From Treponema vincentii (lineage in GTDB: Bacteria; Spirochaetota; Spirochaetia; Treponematales; Treponemataceae), in NCBI RefSeq assembly GCF_010365865.1, contig NZ_CP048020.1, forward strand, positions 620,001 through 684,000: a DNA stretch of 64,000 nucleotides, in the 5' to 3' direction. The notes below the pieces were generated by a model. That model made no database searches. It was given only the letters and a program-made list of their open reading frames with translations, and had not been told where the DNA came from. Positions 1-7,857 of this stretch are shown piece after piece. Positions within the stretch are counted from its first letter, which is position 1, and every line of letters begins with the position of its first letter. The position numbers were made by a program, and so were the translations under genes.

Positions 1-1
1 T

Positions 2-403
2 GGTGTCCGGCATACTTTTCGGGATTATGCCGCCGATATCTTGCAAAAAGAAGCGCCGGAACTTTCTAAGGAACAGATTGCCGGTCTGATCGATTCATGG
101 ATTCCGCAATCGAGCGGGGCAGGCGGTAAAAAACGTCGCGCTTCTTTGGTAAAGAACGGTTCGGTGCAGGGGGTGCCTGCCGATCTGTTATACGAAATGG
201 TTATACAGTTTGTTTCCTATAGTTTGGGAGAAATGCCGGTTGAAACACAGCGCAACCTTACTGCTGCAATGCATGATTGGACGGGCTCTTATTGGCGGCG
301 CTTCCCTACCGAAATAAAACAAGAAATAAAAGCTTTTTTGAACGGAGAGACAACATCCGGTGAGTTTCAAGATCATCTACGTGATATGTTAGGGTTAGCA
401 TAA
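2..403 (+). CDS. Hypothetical protein, C-terminal part only
   Basis: The reading frame is open from base 2 with no start in the window, so only the last 133 residues are visible. It ends in TAA ten bases before the next start. The visible part is soluble and mostly helical, with a KKRR basic cluster and a tryptophan-rich stretch (DWTGSYWRRFP). I do not recognise a family. The short gap to the next gene, which has a good ribosome site, suggests an operon. Confidence is high that it is coding and nil on function. Confidence 0.75.
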   Translation, partial: GVRHTFRDYAADILQKEAPELSKEQIAGLIDSWIPQSSGAGGKKRRASLVKNGSVQGVPADLLYEMVIQFVSYSLGEMPVETQRNLTAAMHDWTGSYWRRFPTEIKQEIKAFLNGETTSGEFQDHLRDMLGLA

Positions 404-413
404 GGAGATTTAC

Positions 414-632
414 ATGCAAGAAAACGAGCAGCCGTTCGAGGCGTGGATCGGATATTATAAAATAGAATATCTTGATACTGAACCCAAAGTTACGGAAAAA
501 GAGCTCTTCGATACGGTATTTGCCAAGCTGGAAAAAATACAAAAGCAAGCTATACTCGAAAAGATTAAAAGAGTAGAAGCTCAGCTTATAAGTCTGGAAG
601 AGGAATTGGATATATTTTTAGCACAAAGGTAA
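414..632 (+). CDS. Small coiled-coil protein, function unknown
   Basis: A 72-residue protein with a clear ribosome site (AAGGAG, six bases before ATG). The second half (about residues 35-70) is rich in Glu, Lys, Leu and Ile with heptad spacing, so a coiled coil is likely. There is no signal peptide or membrane segment. It follows the preceding gene by 10 bases and is probably co-transcribed with it. I do not recognise a family. Confidence 0.7.
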   Translation: MQENEQPFEAWIGYYKIEYLDTEPKVTEKELFDTVFAKLEKIQKQAILEKIKRVEAQLISLEEELDIFLAQR

Positions 633-720
633 TAAGTGTCTGTGCTTTAAGTTTTTCTTTCCATAGTGTAAGCAATATAGAGTATGGCGGATGCTCAGAT
701 TTCAATTCGAAGGAAGATAT

Positions 721-1071
721 ATGACTTTTATCTATTATCCTAAATGCAGAACGTGCATGAAAGCAAAAAAATGGCTTGGTGATCATCATATTGATTATAT
801 TGAGCGGCACATCAAAGAAGATAATCCATCTGTCGCTGAATTACAGACCTGGCATCGGCAAAGCGGACTGCCGCTGAAAAAATTTTTTAACACAAGCGGA
901 TTGTTGTATAAAAGTTTACAACTTAAAGACAAACTTTCCGGTATGACTGATGATGAAATGTATAGTATCTTGGCATCGGACGGCATGCTTGTAAAACGAC
1001 CGCTTATTATTACGAAAAATAAAGTTCTTATCGGCTTTAAAGAAAAAGAATGGGAAGAAAGTCTTGTATAA
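721..1071 (+). CDS. ArsC/Spx-family thioredoxin-fold protein
   Basis: A 116-residue protein starting at the ATG behind GAAGGAAG. The frame is open upstream to 691, but the start at 721 gives the family's usual N-terminus (TFIYYPKCRTCMKAKKWL). The CxxC motif (CRTC) sits right after the first strand, and the late KRPLII segment carries the conserved cis-proline region of ArsC/Spx/YffB proteins. Members are arsenate reductases, thiol oxidoreductases or Spx-type RNA polymerase regulators. The sequence does not decide between these, though the CxxC favours a redox-active form. No arsenic-resistance genes are nearby. Half an attC lies just downstream, so this gene marks the core-genome edge of the integron, or was itself a cassette. 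Confidence 0.85.
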   Translation: MTFIYYPKCRTCMKAKKWLGDHHIDYIERHIKEDNPSVAELQTWHRQSGLPLKKFFNTSGLLYKSLQLKDKLSGMTDDEMYSILASDGMLVKRPLIITKNKVLIGFKEKEWEESLV

Positions 1072-1090
1072 GAAGATGTGTTATTAATTT

Positions 1091-1130
1091 TTGCGACAAA
1101 GCAAATGTATGGTTGAAGCGGGTGTTAGAT
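1091..1130 (-). repeat. attC half-site, outer edge of the integron
   Basis: The right half of the attC consensus seen elsewhere is present, with a GGTTGAAGCGGGTGTTAGA core. The matching left half (CTAACATNCGCTTAACC) is absent, so the site is truncated. It lies just beyond the IS element and would have closed the vapBC cassette. Confidence 0.7.
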
Positions 1131-1150
1131 GATTTTCTAGTTACAAATAT

Positions 1151-2649
1151 GAGACTGTGAAGTCCTTTCTGTAAATTCAGTAGGCTGCGGTAAAAAGTTT
1201 TAATGCGGGTATATCCCACAAGTAGCTGACAGCTACTGTTTATTTTTTGAATATAAAATACTGTTGATTTTTTATCAAGAGTTAAATACTAAAGACAGCT
1301 TCCTTGCTGTGAAATTGTCTTTTTTTATAGATTAGTCAGGCAGGCGACCTTCGTACATTATGCACATTTCTCCGTAGGCCTGGCCCCAGTTGTGAATCGG
1401 CTGAGTCCATTTTTTTGTTGCTTCAAAAGTTGTAAGATACAAAGCTTTGAGCAGAGCCTGGTCGCTTGGGAATACACTGCGCTGGCGATTGAGTTTTCGG
1501 TAACTGGAATTCAGGCTTTCAATCGCATTCGTGGTGTAAATGATTTTCCGGATATCCTTAGAGAACTTAAAAATAGGCACGACAACATCCCAGTTTTCTA
1601 TCCAGCGCTTCATGGAGTTCGGATATTTTGCGGACCATTTTTCAACAACTCGGTCGCGAGCTTTCAGCCCTTCACCTTCGGAGGCTGCGTTGTAAATTGT
1701 CTTCAGGTCAGTAGCGAAAGATTTCATGTCTTTTGATGCAACGTATTTCAGAGTGTTGCGGACCATGTGAACCATACAGCGCTGATAATCAGTTTTTGGA
1801 AATGCGGCATAGATGGCCTCTTTGATACCTGTAAGGCCGTCAGCACAGATAATCATAATATCCTGCACTCCACGGTTCTTAAGCTCATTCAGAGCGTTCA
1901 GCCAGAACTTAGCACTTTCATTTTTGCCTATGGCAAGCGACAGCACTTCCTTACGCCCGTCACAGGTAAGTCCAAGAATTACATAAGCGGCTTTTTTGAC
2001 AATCACTCCGTTGTCTCTGACAGAATAGTGAATGGCATCGATGTAAATGACCGGATAAACATCATCAAGCGGCCGGTTCTGCCATTCTTCAATCTGCGGA
2101 ACTATCTTATCTGTGACATCGGAAATAAAACCCTCAGACACATCAAAGCCGTAAATGTCTTCGATGGTGTCTGAAATCTGACGGGTTGTCATTCCCTTTG
2201 CATACATTGATATGATTTTATGATCGATGTCAGAAATATCTTTCTGGCCTTTTTTTACGACCTGCGGTTCGAAAGTTGATTTTCTGTCTTGAGGAACTTC
2301 CAGTTCAACTTCTCCGATACTTGATTTTACAGTCTTTGACTTGTAACCGTTTCGGTAATCATCGTTGTCAGAACGCTCAGATTTTTCATATCCCAAGTGA
2401 GCCTCCATCTCTGCTTCCATCATTTCTTTGATGGTTCCGCCTAGAAGGTCTTTCAGTGCTTCCTGAATATCCTGCGCTGACTGGATGTCGTATTCTGAAA
2501 GCAAAGTTTTAATAATCTCTCTTCTTTTGCCTTCAGTCATTACAACTTTGTGTGGTGGTGTTTTTTCTTTTGCCATACGTTGGCTCCTGTCTTTATTTTA
2601 CCACAGTACCTACTTTTTTAGGAATTTACAGAAAGACTTTCACAGAGTC
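1151..2649 (-). mobile_element. IS256-family insertion sequence, complete, with target duplication
   Basis: The element is about 1.5 kb and holds a single transposase gene. Terminal inverted repeats of about 28 bp are visible (1151-1178 and 2622-2649), matching at roughly 23 of 28 positions and sharing the CTTTCTGTAAATTC block. Both ends are flanked by the same 8-bp sequence ACAAATAT (1143-1150 and 2650-2657), as expected for an IS256-type target duplication. It landed in the last codons of the vapC cassette gene. Removing the element and one duplicate restores a stop codon two codons beyond the junction. Confidence 0.93.
1332..2576 (-). CDS. IS256/Mutator-family transposase
   Basis: A 414-residue DDE transposase of the Mutator type, a full length for the family. 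The catalytic acidic residues can be placed: Asp in YIDAIH, Asp in ICADGLTG, and Glu in TTNAIESLNSSYRK. The family's CMVH motif (QRCMVHMVRN) is also present, as is the N-terminal EAHLGYEKSER region. The frame is intact with no internal stops, so the element may be active. It reads leftward inside matching inverted repeats. Confidence 0.95.
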   Translation of the reverse strand: MAKEKTPPHKVVMTEGKRREIIKTLLSEYDIQSAQDIQEALKDLLGGTIKEMMEAEMEAHLGYEKSERSDNDDYRNGYKSKTVKSSIGEVELEVPQDRKSTFEPQVVKKGQKDISDIDHKIISMYAKGMTTRQISDTIEDIYGFDVSEGFISDVTDKIVPQIEEWQNRPLDDVYPVIYIDAIHYSVRDNGVIVKKAAYVILGLTCDGRKEVLSLAIGKNESAKFWLNALNELKNRGVQDIMIICADGLTGIKEAIYAAFPKTDYQRCMVHMVRNTLKYVASKDMKSFATDLKTIYNAASEGEGLKARDRVVEKWSAKYPNSMKRWIENWDVVVPIFKFSKDIRKIIYTTNAIESLNSSYRKLNRQRSVFPSDQALLKALYLTTFEATKKWTQPIHNWGQAYGEMCIMYEGRLPD

Positions 2650-3044
2650 ACAAATATCTATAGACAATTTTTCACACACTTTTGCTAAAGCTCCATTATT
2701 TGTTATTAAAGTCGCATCATTCCTTCTTGCTAATACAGCATAATACATATCATAAATCGAATGATTATTTTTCATTCCTTCTGCTAGAGCTTCTTTCCAT
2801 AATTCTCTTGTTTCAATAAAATCATCAACCATATCAATTCCATCTTGAACATATTGAATACAATCAATATGAGATATGCGACCTGCCTTATAATATTTCC
2901 ATAAAACATTTGTAATTTCGGCTATAAACAAATCGGGGGCAATAATCCAAGTACCTTGATGATATATACTCTTAAATGTATTGTCTTTTTCTCTTTGAAA
3001 AATAATCTCTATATAGATGCACTTACATCTAAAACTACAATCAT
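2626..3044 (-). pseudogene. vapC: VapC-type PIN-domain toxin, frameshifted and IS-truncated
   Basis: The gene starts at 3044 with an ATGA overlap on the antitoxin stop and reads MIVVLDVSASI before a TAG. It resumes in another frame as EIIFQREKDNTF. A duplicated TA in a TATATAGAG tract near 3010-3015 explains the shift; the span is 3n+2 bases long. Later parts carry PIN features: AEITNVLW with the second acidic residue and SIYDMYYAVLARR with the third. The usual last acid is replaced in TNNGAL. The final codons come from the inverted repeat of the inserted IS. PIN toxins are RNases neutralised by the partner antitoxin. As sequenced, no full toxin can be made. Confidence 0.85.
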
Positions 3045-3287
3045 CTGTTACGATCATCTCTTATAAAAGAAACCGGATCGATTTTCTTAATTTCAGATGC
3101 TATCTGTCTCTTTTCAAGTCTATCAATCAATCGTTTACGTCTTCCGATATTTGATTCTTGTTGCTCTAAACTCTTTTCAAGTAAAACTACTACTTGTTGA
3201 GCTATAGTTCTATTTTCATTTTTTTGCAACGTATGAAATTTTTCTATAAATATCTTCCGGACATTCTCTTACTTGTAATAAAGGCAT
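3041..3287 (-). pseudogene. vapB: VapB/FitA-like antitoxin, frameshifted in a poly-A tract
   Basis: From the ATG at 3287 (ribosome site GAAGG) the product begins MPLLQVRECPEDIYRKISYVAKK and stops. Dropping one A from the 7-A run near 3223-3229 joins it to NENRTIAQQVVVLLEKSLEQ. The joined protein has the ribbon-helix-helix pattern of FitA/VapB antitoxins: a short strand, two helices, then a toxin-binding tail ending SFIRDDRNR. The span is 3n+1 bases, as expected for one extra base. An alternative start inside the second frame would give a 62-residue protein lacking the DNA-binding strand. This could be real decay, phase variation or a homopolymer error. Confidence 0.8.
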
Positions 3288-3400
3288 ATAATCACCTTCT
3301 GCATATAATATACAGCTATTTGTATGTTATATCAAGCAATTTTGAACTTCTAGTAATATAAATCGATTCAATTAGGATACTATAAAGAAAAATGCTTCCC

Positions 3401-3415
3401 CGCATCTTTTATGCG
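3401..3415 (-). other. Cassette 5'-leader hairpin (vapBC cassette)
   Basis: A perfect 5-bp stem (CGCAT/ATGCG) with a CTTTT loop lies a few bases inside the cassette from the attC crossover point. Similar hairpins occupy the same place in several other cassettes. Confidence 0.5.
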
Positions 3416-3423
3416 TGCAGCGT

Positions 3424-3492
3424 CCGTTCAATATCCGCTTAACCTGCATTTGCGGCTTGTCCGCAATGTCAGGTTGAAGCGAGTGTTAGACG
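3424..3492 (-). repeat. attC recombination site
   Basis: An imperfect palindrome with outer arms CGCTTAACCTG and CAGGTTGAAGCG around TTTGCGG/CCGCAA inner arms, and the crossover core GTTAGAC at the right end. The outer left core is degenerate (TTCAATATCC instead of TCTAACATCC), which may make the site less recombinogenic. It separates the 223-residue protein cassette from the vapBC cassette. Confidence 0.88.
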
Positions 3493-3515
3493 TTATTTTT
3501 AAATATAACTATATA

Positions 3516-4187
3516 CTATTTAATTATATTTACTTTTATTTTATCAAACTCAGTTGGTAAAAACTCTAGTTTTATTGAATCGTTAAAATATTCGCTATCA
3601 AAGCCTTGTATTATTATTGTTCCGATGAATTTTTCTACATCATATTCTCCTAGACATTCATCAAGAAATAAAAATCCAATCTGACTATAAATTTCACATT
3701 CGATCTCAGTGTATCCATTACAAAAAAGAACAATTCCTATTTTACTTTTATCTTCATCTTTTATAAACATAAACCTTATATCATTTGGACAAACTTCTTT
3801 ATCTTCTATTTTAATTGAATTCTCTATTTTTCTTCTCGGGCGGAATCTTATAAAAGTCCATTCTGATAATTCCGGTTTTAATGAATACAATTTTTCGACT
3901 GCAGGAAATGCATCTAGTATTCCATCTGCACTAATTACAAAATCTCTTTTTCCATTTTTTACAGAACTAATTTCAAACGTTAGATCAGGATTTATTTTAT
4001 GTAATTGAATTTGAAGTTCATTAAAAATTTTTTCCTGATTTATTTCATAATTGTATATTAATTGTGAGTTTTTACAAAACCAACCCCAAAATTTTTCTTC
4101 TTTTGTCTTTACAAAACATGATATTAAGCCCATAAGCATAAATCCTATAATAAATATAATTTTTTCATTTTCTTTCTTGTTGCCCAT
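3516..4187 (-). CDS. Cassette-encoded putative lipoprotein, unknown function
   Basis: A 223-residue product with an N-terminal hydrophobic stretch (about residues 9-24) ending LISC, a possible lipobox. It is then rich in charged and aromatic residues without recognised motifs. The start codon lies inside a short palindrome (TTGCCCA/TGGGCAA, 4180-4194) with no ribosome site in front, which is unusual. It sits alone between two attC sites and is strongly AT-rich. I do not recognise a family. Immunity-like or periplasmic stress proteins are common in cassettes, but nothing here shows that. Confidence 0.75.
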   Translation of the reverse strand: MGNKKENEKIIFIIGFMLMGLISCFVKTKEEKFWGWFCKNSQLIYNYEINQEKIFNELQIQLHKINPDLTFEISSVKNGKRDFVISADGILDAFPAVEKLYSLKPELSEWTFIRFRPRRKIENSIKIEDKEVCPNDIRFMFIKDEDKSKIGIVLFCNGYTEIECEIYSQIGFLFLDECLGEYDVEKFIGTIIIQGFDSEYFNDSIKLEFLPTEFDKIKVNIIK

Positions 4188-4197
4188 TGGGCAATCT

Positions 4198-4263
4198 GTC
4201 TAACATCCGCTTAACCTGCATTTGCGGCTTGTCCGCAATGTCAGGTTGAAGCGGGGGTTAGAC
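4198..4263 (-). repeat. attC recombination site
   Basis: A complete attC with TCTAACATCCGCTTAACCTG and CAGGTTGAAGCGGGGGTTAG outer arms and inner arms TTGCGG/CCGCAA. It sits between the frameshifted two-TM gene and the putative lipoprotein cassette. Confidence 0.92.
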
Positions 4264-4310
4264 ATTTTTTTTGTTATGAAAAACTATAGTTATTCATAAC
4301 ACTTTTTAGA

Positions 4311-5093
4311 TTATCGAATTTTTCCATATTTCAATAATCTTTCGACATCCTTTCTTATTTTTTCATAGTCACAATTATCATATTCGTTCTTTTTAAATAC
4401 TAAATGAGGAACCTCGTCTTGTCCCGGTGATATTCTGTATAAACTTATCATTGCATAATCATCCATTAAAATAACGGCCATAGTTGTATATAAATTTTGT
4501 GTGTAAATTTCTAATTTATGATCCCTATTTATAGACTCTTTCTTCAGTTCCTTAATAAAATCATTAATTTTATTTATGTAATAATCTCCTTCATGATCAT
4601 TTTCCTTGTTAACACAGAAATTGAGTCCGCCGCATCGGGATCCAATAAAATAAATCTTGTCGTTTTATAACTTTGATTAAATCTTTTTCTGAATAATTCA
4701 ATATTATTAGCAAAAAATCTTTTACCATCATTCATTACTACTGTAACGATTTCGCTTTCGATAAAATTCTCTTCATAAGTATCGTTTTTTAGTGGAAACC
4801 CTGATTCAAAACCTTCTAATCCTTTTTTTTCAAGTCTATCCAAAAAAGGAAGATTTTTCTCAAGCAAAGTCCGCAATGTTTCCTCAAAATGATTTCTTTC
4901 AAAAATACTTATTATAATTGTGAACAAAGCAGCAGTAATTATAGAATAAGCAATTGATTTACATATTTCAATAGCAATTGGATCCTGTATATAATTATAG
5001 GTAATATATAATAAGACCGCACTTACAATAATTAATATCAAAGCAAAAAACAATTGTATTTAGTTTATAAGACTTTTTTACCTTCATCTTCAT
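4311..5093 (-). pseudogene. Two-TM protein with PLD-like soluble domain, frameshifted
   Basis: A ribosome site (GGAG) precedes ATG at 5093, giving MKMKVKKSYKLNT. The frame then shifts by one near 5054 into a segment with two membrane helices (about 40 residues) and a soluble part (IVTVVMNDGKRFFANNIELF, FILLDPDA). Near 4608-4614 a duplicated GT (GTGTTAAC for GTTAAC) shifts it again. The third frame continues as KENDHEGDYYINKINDF and ends GKIR at 4311. The total length is a multiple of three, so the two shifts compensate. The soluble part recalls phospholipase-D-like domains without an HKD motif, but that is a weak guess. A TTG at 5053 could start a shorter 159-residue product. Confidence 0.65.
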
Positions 5094-5221
5094 TTATCTC
5101 CTTATTATTTTCGCGGTAACGGACAAAATAACTATCGTTTTTTGTCTTTACTAGAATTTTATTTTTTCTCAGTATGAACAAAATTTTTCTTTCTCTTCTG
5201 GGCGCTGGGCGCCGAAGGCGT

Positions 5222-5385
5222 CCACATAACACCTTTTCGACCCTTCCTCATAATATCATACGAACGCCCCATTTGCAATCTAAACTATCGTGGATTAAAA
5301 CAACTATATCTTTCTTCCATAATATCCGCCGAAATACATCATCGACAGGCAGACTAGGCCTATCTTCACTAAATAGGATACATTT
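5222..5385 (-). other. attI-like module, copy 1 (degenerate)
   Basis: The crossover-like sequence CATAACACC is followed by CCCTTCCTCATAATATCAT, and later by CATCATCGACAGGCAGACTAGGCCTATCTTCACTAAAT with scattered changes. This matches 11040-11180 and 27355-27505. In the intact copy the same stretch lies between the integrase stop codon and the first cassette, so it is the attI region. This copy has the most mismatches of the three. Confidence 0.75.
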
Positions 5386-5668
5386 TCGGTTGATAGGGCA
5401 TGAAAACCGGCTGCAACCACTTTGTAAGAACAACACTTTGGAGGATTTGCATCGGGAGGGTTGATTGACTTCGGAATACCTAACCGTCAAACAGCTTCAT
5501 GCAGGGTTTGCTGAATGACCTAAGGCTCGATATGCTGTCCTCCTGTCTTTTTATTCTGCCATCGAGGTGCTTGAGGTAACACCCGCTGCCATGCTCATGT
5601 TTTATCGGCAGTGGGCTATTTTTTTGACGAGAGCAAATGGAAGCGACCCTGAACCGAAAGCGTTTCTA
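5386..5668 (-). pseudogene. intI: Integron integrase fragment, decayed
   Basis: Bases 5464-5665 align to 11395-11570 of the better integrase copy (GACTTCGGAATACC, CTGCCATGCTCATGTTTTATCGGCA and others), with many substitutions and no open frame. The segment encoding the HxxR, GHS and Tyr motifs (equivalent to about 11220-11390) is largely deleted or unrecognisable. The right end runs directly into the stop codon of the next cassette gene (5666-5668), so a deletion or recombination fused the two and removed that cassette's attC. Confidence 0.8.
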
Positions 5669-6157
5669 CAAAGGCAATTCCGCCACAAGCCATTCACCGC
5701 TTTTTTTGTCTTTTCTCATAGTAACTTCGTCTTCACCTTCGTCAGTTTTGTCCTCGTAGGAATATGCGATTTTTATCGTGTAAAAAGCGGTTGCGTCCCC
5801 CTTAAGCATAAATTTTTCAGGACTAATTGTAATGGAAATTGTATCGACTATTCCGTAGAACTGCGCATAAGCCTCATTCATTTCGTCGACTAATATCTCA
5901 TAAAATGTATTATTCACGATCAAATCATGCCAGTCGTCAGTTTGCTTAAAATAGCTGACAAAGAACGCGGCGAGTACAGCCGAGGGGTTTGTTCTATCTT
6001 TCCAAGAATCGCCGCTCAAAGTCTTTCCTCCGTAAGTTGCAGTAACCTCTTTTCCATTCCGTACAACGATGAATGATTTTTCAGTGATTAGCGTGTTCTG
6101 CGCATACAAAACAGTTACTGTGAAAAGCACCGCGGCTAGTCTGATGATGTGTTTCAT
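5666..6157 (-). CDS. Cassette-encoded secreted protein, unknown function
   Basis: A 163-residue protein with a strong ribosome site (AGGAGG) and a clean signal peptide (MKHIIRLAAVLFTVTVLYAQ) followed by a probable periplasmic domain of about 143 residues. The pattern of strands (ISITISPEKFMLKGDATAFYTIKIAYSY, ending EWLVAEL) resembles SnoaL/NTF2-like or lumazine-binding folds, but this is shape only. Its last codon lies at the edge of the decayed integrase fragment and no attC follows. The C-terminus may therefore be slightly altered. Confidence 0.75.
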   Translation of the reverse strand: MKHIIRLAAVLFTVTVLYAQNTLITEKSFIVVRNGKEVTATYGGKTLSGDSWKDRTNPSAVLAAFFVSYFKQTDDWHDLIVNNTFYEILVDEMNEAYAQFYGIVDTISITISPEKFMLKGDATAFYTIKIAYSYEDKTDEGEDEVTMRKDKKSGEWLVAELPL

Positions 6158-6223
6158 TATTCCTCCTTAGCTATTGATTAATATCTATTTGCATTATCAA
6201 TTTTTTCGCCTTGAAGAGGTCAA

Positions 6224-6289
6224 TCTAACATTCGCTTAACCTGCATTTGCGGCTTGTCCGCAATGTCAGCGTTGAAGCGGGTGTTAGGA
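6224..6289 (-). repeat. attC recombination site
   Basis: TCTAACATTCGCTTAACCTG and CAGCGTTGAAGCGGGTGTTAG arms with TTGCGG/CCGCAA inner arms. It differs from its neighbours by a one-base bulge (CAGCGTTG for CAGGTTG). Confidence 0.92.
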
Positions 6290-6293
6290 CAAT

Positions 6294-7100
6294 CTACCAA
6301 TTTCTCACTAAGTTTTTTTCAGAATCCTTCATTCTTCCAAAAACTGCAAGAATGAAATCTATGCTATTTACGAGCACTGATATACTTACAAAACCTATTA
6401 ATAATATTAATAATATAATAAATACACTTCTATCTATAAAAAGAAGTGTATACCAATAGCGAAAAACCAAAAAAAATTCAGTAACAATAATCAATCCAAG
6501 TAATAATTTTCCAATACCTATTACCGTTCGTCCTATATAGAATCTATCAATTCCTAAAAAACCTAAAAATGCAGAATAAAGTATTAAATAAGTTCTGCTT
6601 TTTGGTGAAATTCTTTTATTATTTTTTATTTCCAAATATCGGCTTTCGCTCTTTACAATCATACTACCTGCTGATAAAATAAAAGAAATATTTCTTATCA
6701 GAATAAATATATATAAAATGGAATTCTGTGCAGAATTAAATGCAGAAAAAAATGTAAGGTAATTTACTCCTTTCTGTGACACAGCGATAAATAAGGCGGA
6801 AACCGAAAAAGGATTATCAAATATTATTGTTATGAGAATATAAAAATAAAGTGTTAGAATTCCATACTCCCTTTCATTTGAATTACTTTTTAAACAGAAA
6901 ATTCCCAGTAAAAGGAAAAAAATAAAGTTCTTAATAATTTCTTGCCACGGAACAATAAATATATCTTTATACTCATCTAAGGATGACAAATATCTTCCTA
7001 CAATACTTTTTGGAAAAAAAATTAAAAGAATTATTGCAATAAGTAAACTTAGTTCTGTCCAAAATGCAATTAATCCTGTAACTTTTGAAAACTTATTCAT
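6294..7100 (-). CDS. TM2-domain membrane protein in a cassette
   Basis: A 268-residue, strongly hydrophobic protein with about six or seven predicted membrane helices. The start at 7100 has a ribosome site (AGGAG); the frame is open a little further up. Around residues 168-205 it carries a TM2-like segment: SPKSRTYLILYSAFLGFLG, then DRFYIGR, then IGKLLLG. TM2 domains are paired helices joined by a DRF-type turn and have no firm biochemical role. The gene ends at the attC downstream. Function is unknown beyond a membrane location. Confidence 0.75.
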   Translation of the reverse strand: MNKFSKVTGLIAFWTELSLLIAIILLIFFPKSIVGRYLSSLDEYKDIFIVPWQEIIKNFIFFLLLGIFCLKSNSNEREYGILTLYFYILITIIFDNPFSVSALFIAVSQKGVNYLTFFSAFNSAQNSILYIFILIRNISFILSAGSMIVKSESRYLEIKNNKRISPKSRTYLILYSAFLGFLGIDRFYIGRTVIGIGKLLLGLIIVTEFFLVFRYWYTLLFIDRSVFIILLILLIGFVSISVLVNSIDFILAVFGRMKDSEKNLVRNW

Positions 7101-7118
7101 TAATTCTCCTGAATTTTT

Positions 7119-7134
7119 CACGCCGTTAGGCGTG
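7119..7134 (-). other. Cassette 5'-leader hairpin (TM2 cassette)
   Basis: A perfect 6-bp stem (CACGCC/GGCGTG) with a GTTA loop, immediately inside the cassette from the attC and just upstream of the ribosome site. Confidence 0.55.
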
Positions 7135-7137
7135 TCG

Positions 7138-7204
7138 TCCTAACATCTGCGTAACCTGCATTTGCGGCTCGCTCGCAATGTCAGGTTGAAGCGGGTGTTA
7201 GATG
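7138..7204 (-). repeat. attC recombination site
   Basis: CCTAACATCTGCGTAACCTG and CAGGTTGAAGCGGGTGTTAG arms. The inner hairpin is TTTGCGGCTCGCTCGCAA. It closes the MntA/HepT/DinB-like cassette. Confidence 0.92.
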
Positions 7205-7857
7205 TTTCCATCTATTTTATTGGCTTTTAAAACTACATGTATCATATCATCATTTTTATACTGCTTGCCTAATTCTTTTATATTCTCAATAAATTTTTTA
7301 CTATCTTCAATATATTCATAAAAAGAATATACCTCAAGATTTCCTTTTGCATAACAATAAAATATTTCATTATATTTTTTACACAATTTGAAAAATAACT
7401 TATAGTTTTTTGTTTTAATTAAATAATATAATAAATGCATTACAGGGTGTATAATAGTATCCATTATCATATACCGCCATAATTCAAATGAAAAACCTGT
7501 TGGAAAATCTTTTCTCTGTAAATCTGCTTCTGTATACAGTAGCACAATATTTTTATATTCATTCAGTTCAAAGATTAGTTTCTTCTGTAATTCTGTAATA
7601 TGCTTATTCTTATTTTTTATATAATTTTGTTTATTGAATATATCGATATTACTTATTTCTTGAAAATCTTGGTTATGTACAATAGCGTTTAGTTTATTTT
7701 TTGAAAACATAATCCATTCCAAAAGATGCGCAATGACATCTTTATAATTCCAATCATCATAATTACTGACAAGTTGTTCACTTTTGTAACTACTTATAAA
7801 ATCAGCAATATCTATTTCTATTTTATTGATTTCTGTTATTATTTCTTTAATTGTCAT
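7198..7857 (-). CDS. ClbS/DinB-like four-helix protein
   Basis: A 219-residue, all-helical protein. The pattern WNYKDVIAHLLEW about residues 36-48 and a later HPVMHLLYY segment fit the DinB/ClbS (DUF1706-type) four-helix fold, whose members include metal-dependent transferases and the colibactin-resistance protein ClbS. It lacks an obvious three-histidine set, so catalytic activity is doubtful. Its start overlaps the end of hepT by 11 bases, so the three genes form one cassette without an internal attC. Assignment is by pattern only. Confidence 0.6.
   Translation of the reverse strand: MTIKEIITEINKIEIDIADFISSYKSEQLVSNYDDWNYKDVIAHLLEWIMFSKNKLNAIVHNQDFQEISNIDIFNKQNYIKNKNKHITELQKKLIFELNEYKNIVLLYTEADLQRKDFPTGFSFELWRYMIMDTIIHPVMHLLYYLIKTKNYKLFFKLCKKYNEIFYCYAKGNLEVYSFYEYIEDSKKFIENIKELGKQYKNDDMIHVVLKANKIDGNI

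Noticed and set aside
5174-5464. Plus-strand ORF of 96 codons
   Set aside because: It runs through the degenerate attI and integrase remnant, has no ribosome site and no family pattern.
5567-5893. Plus-strand ORF of 108 codons
   Set aside because: It is antisense to the integrase fragment and the secreted cassette protein, and is better explained by them.
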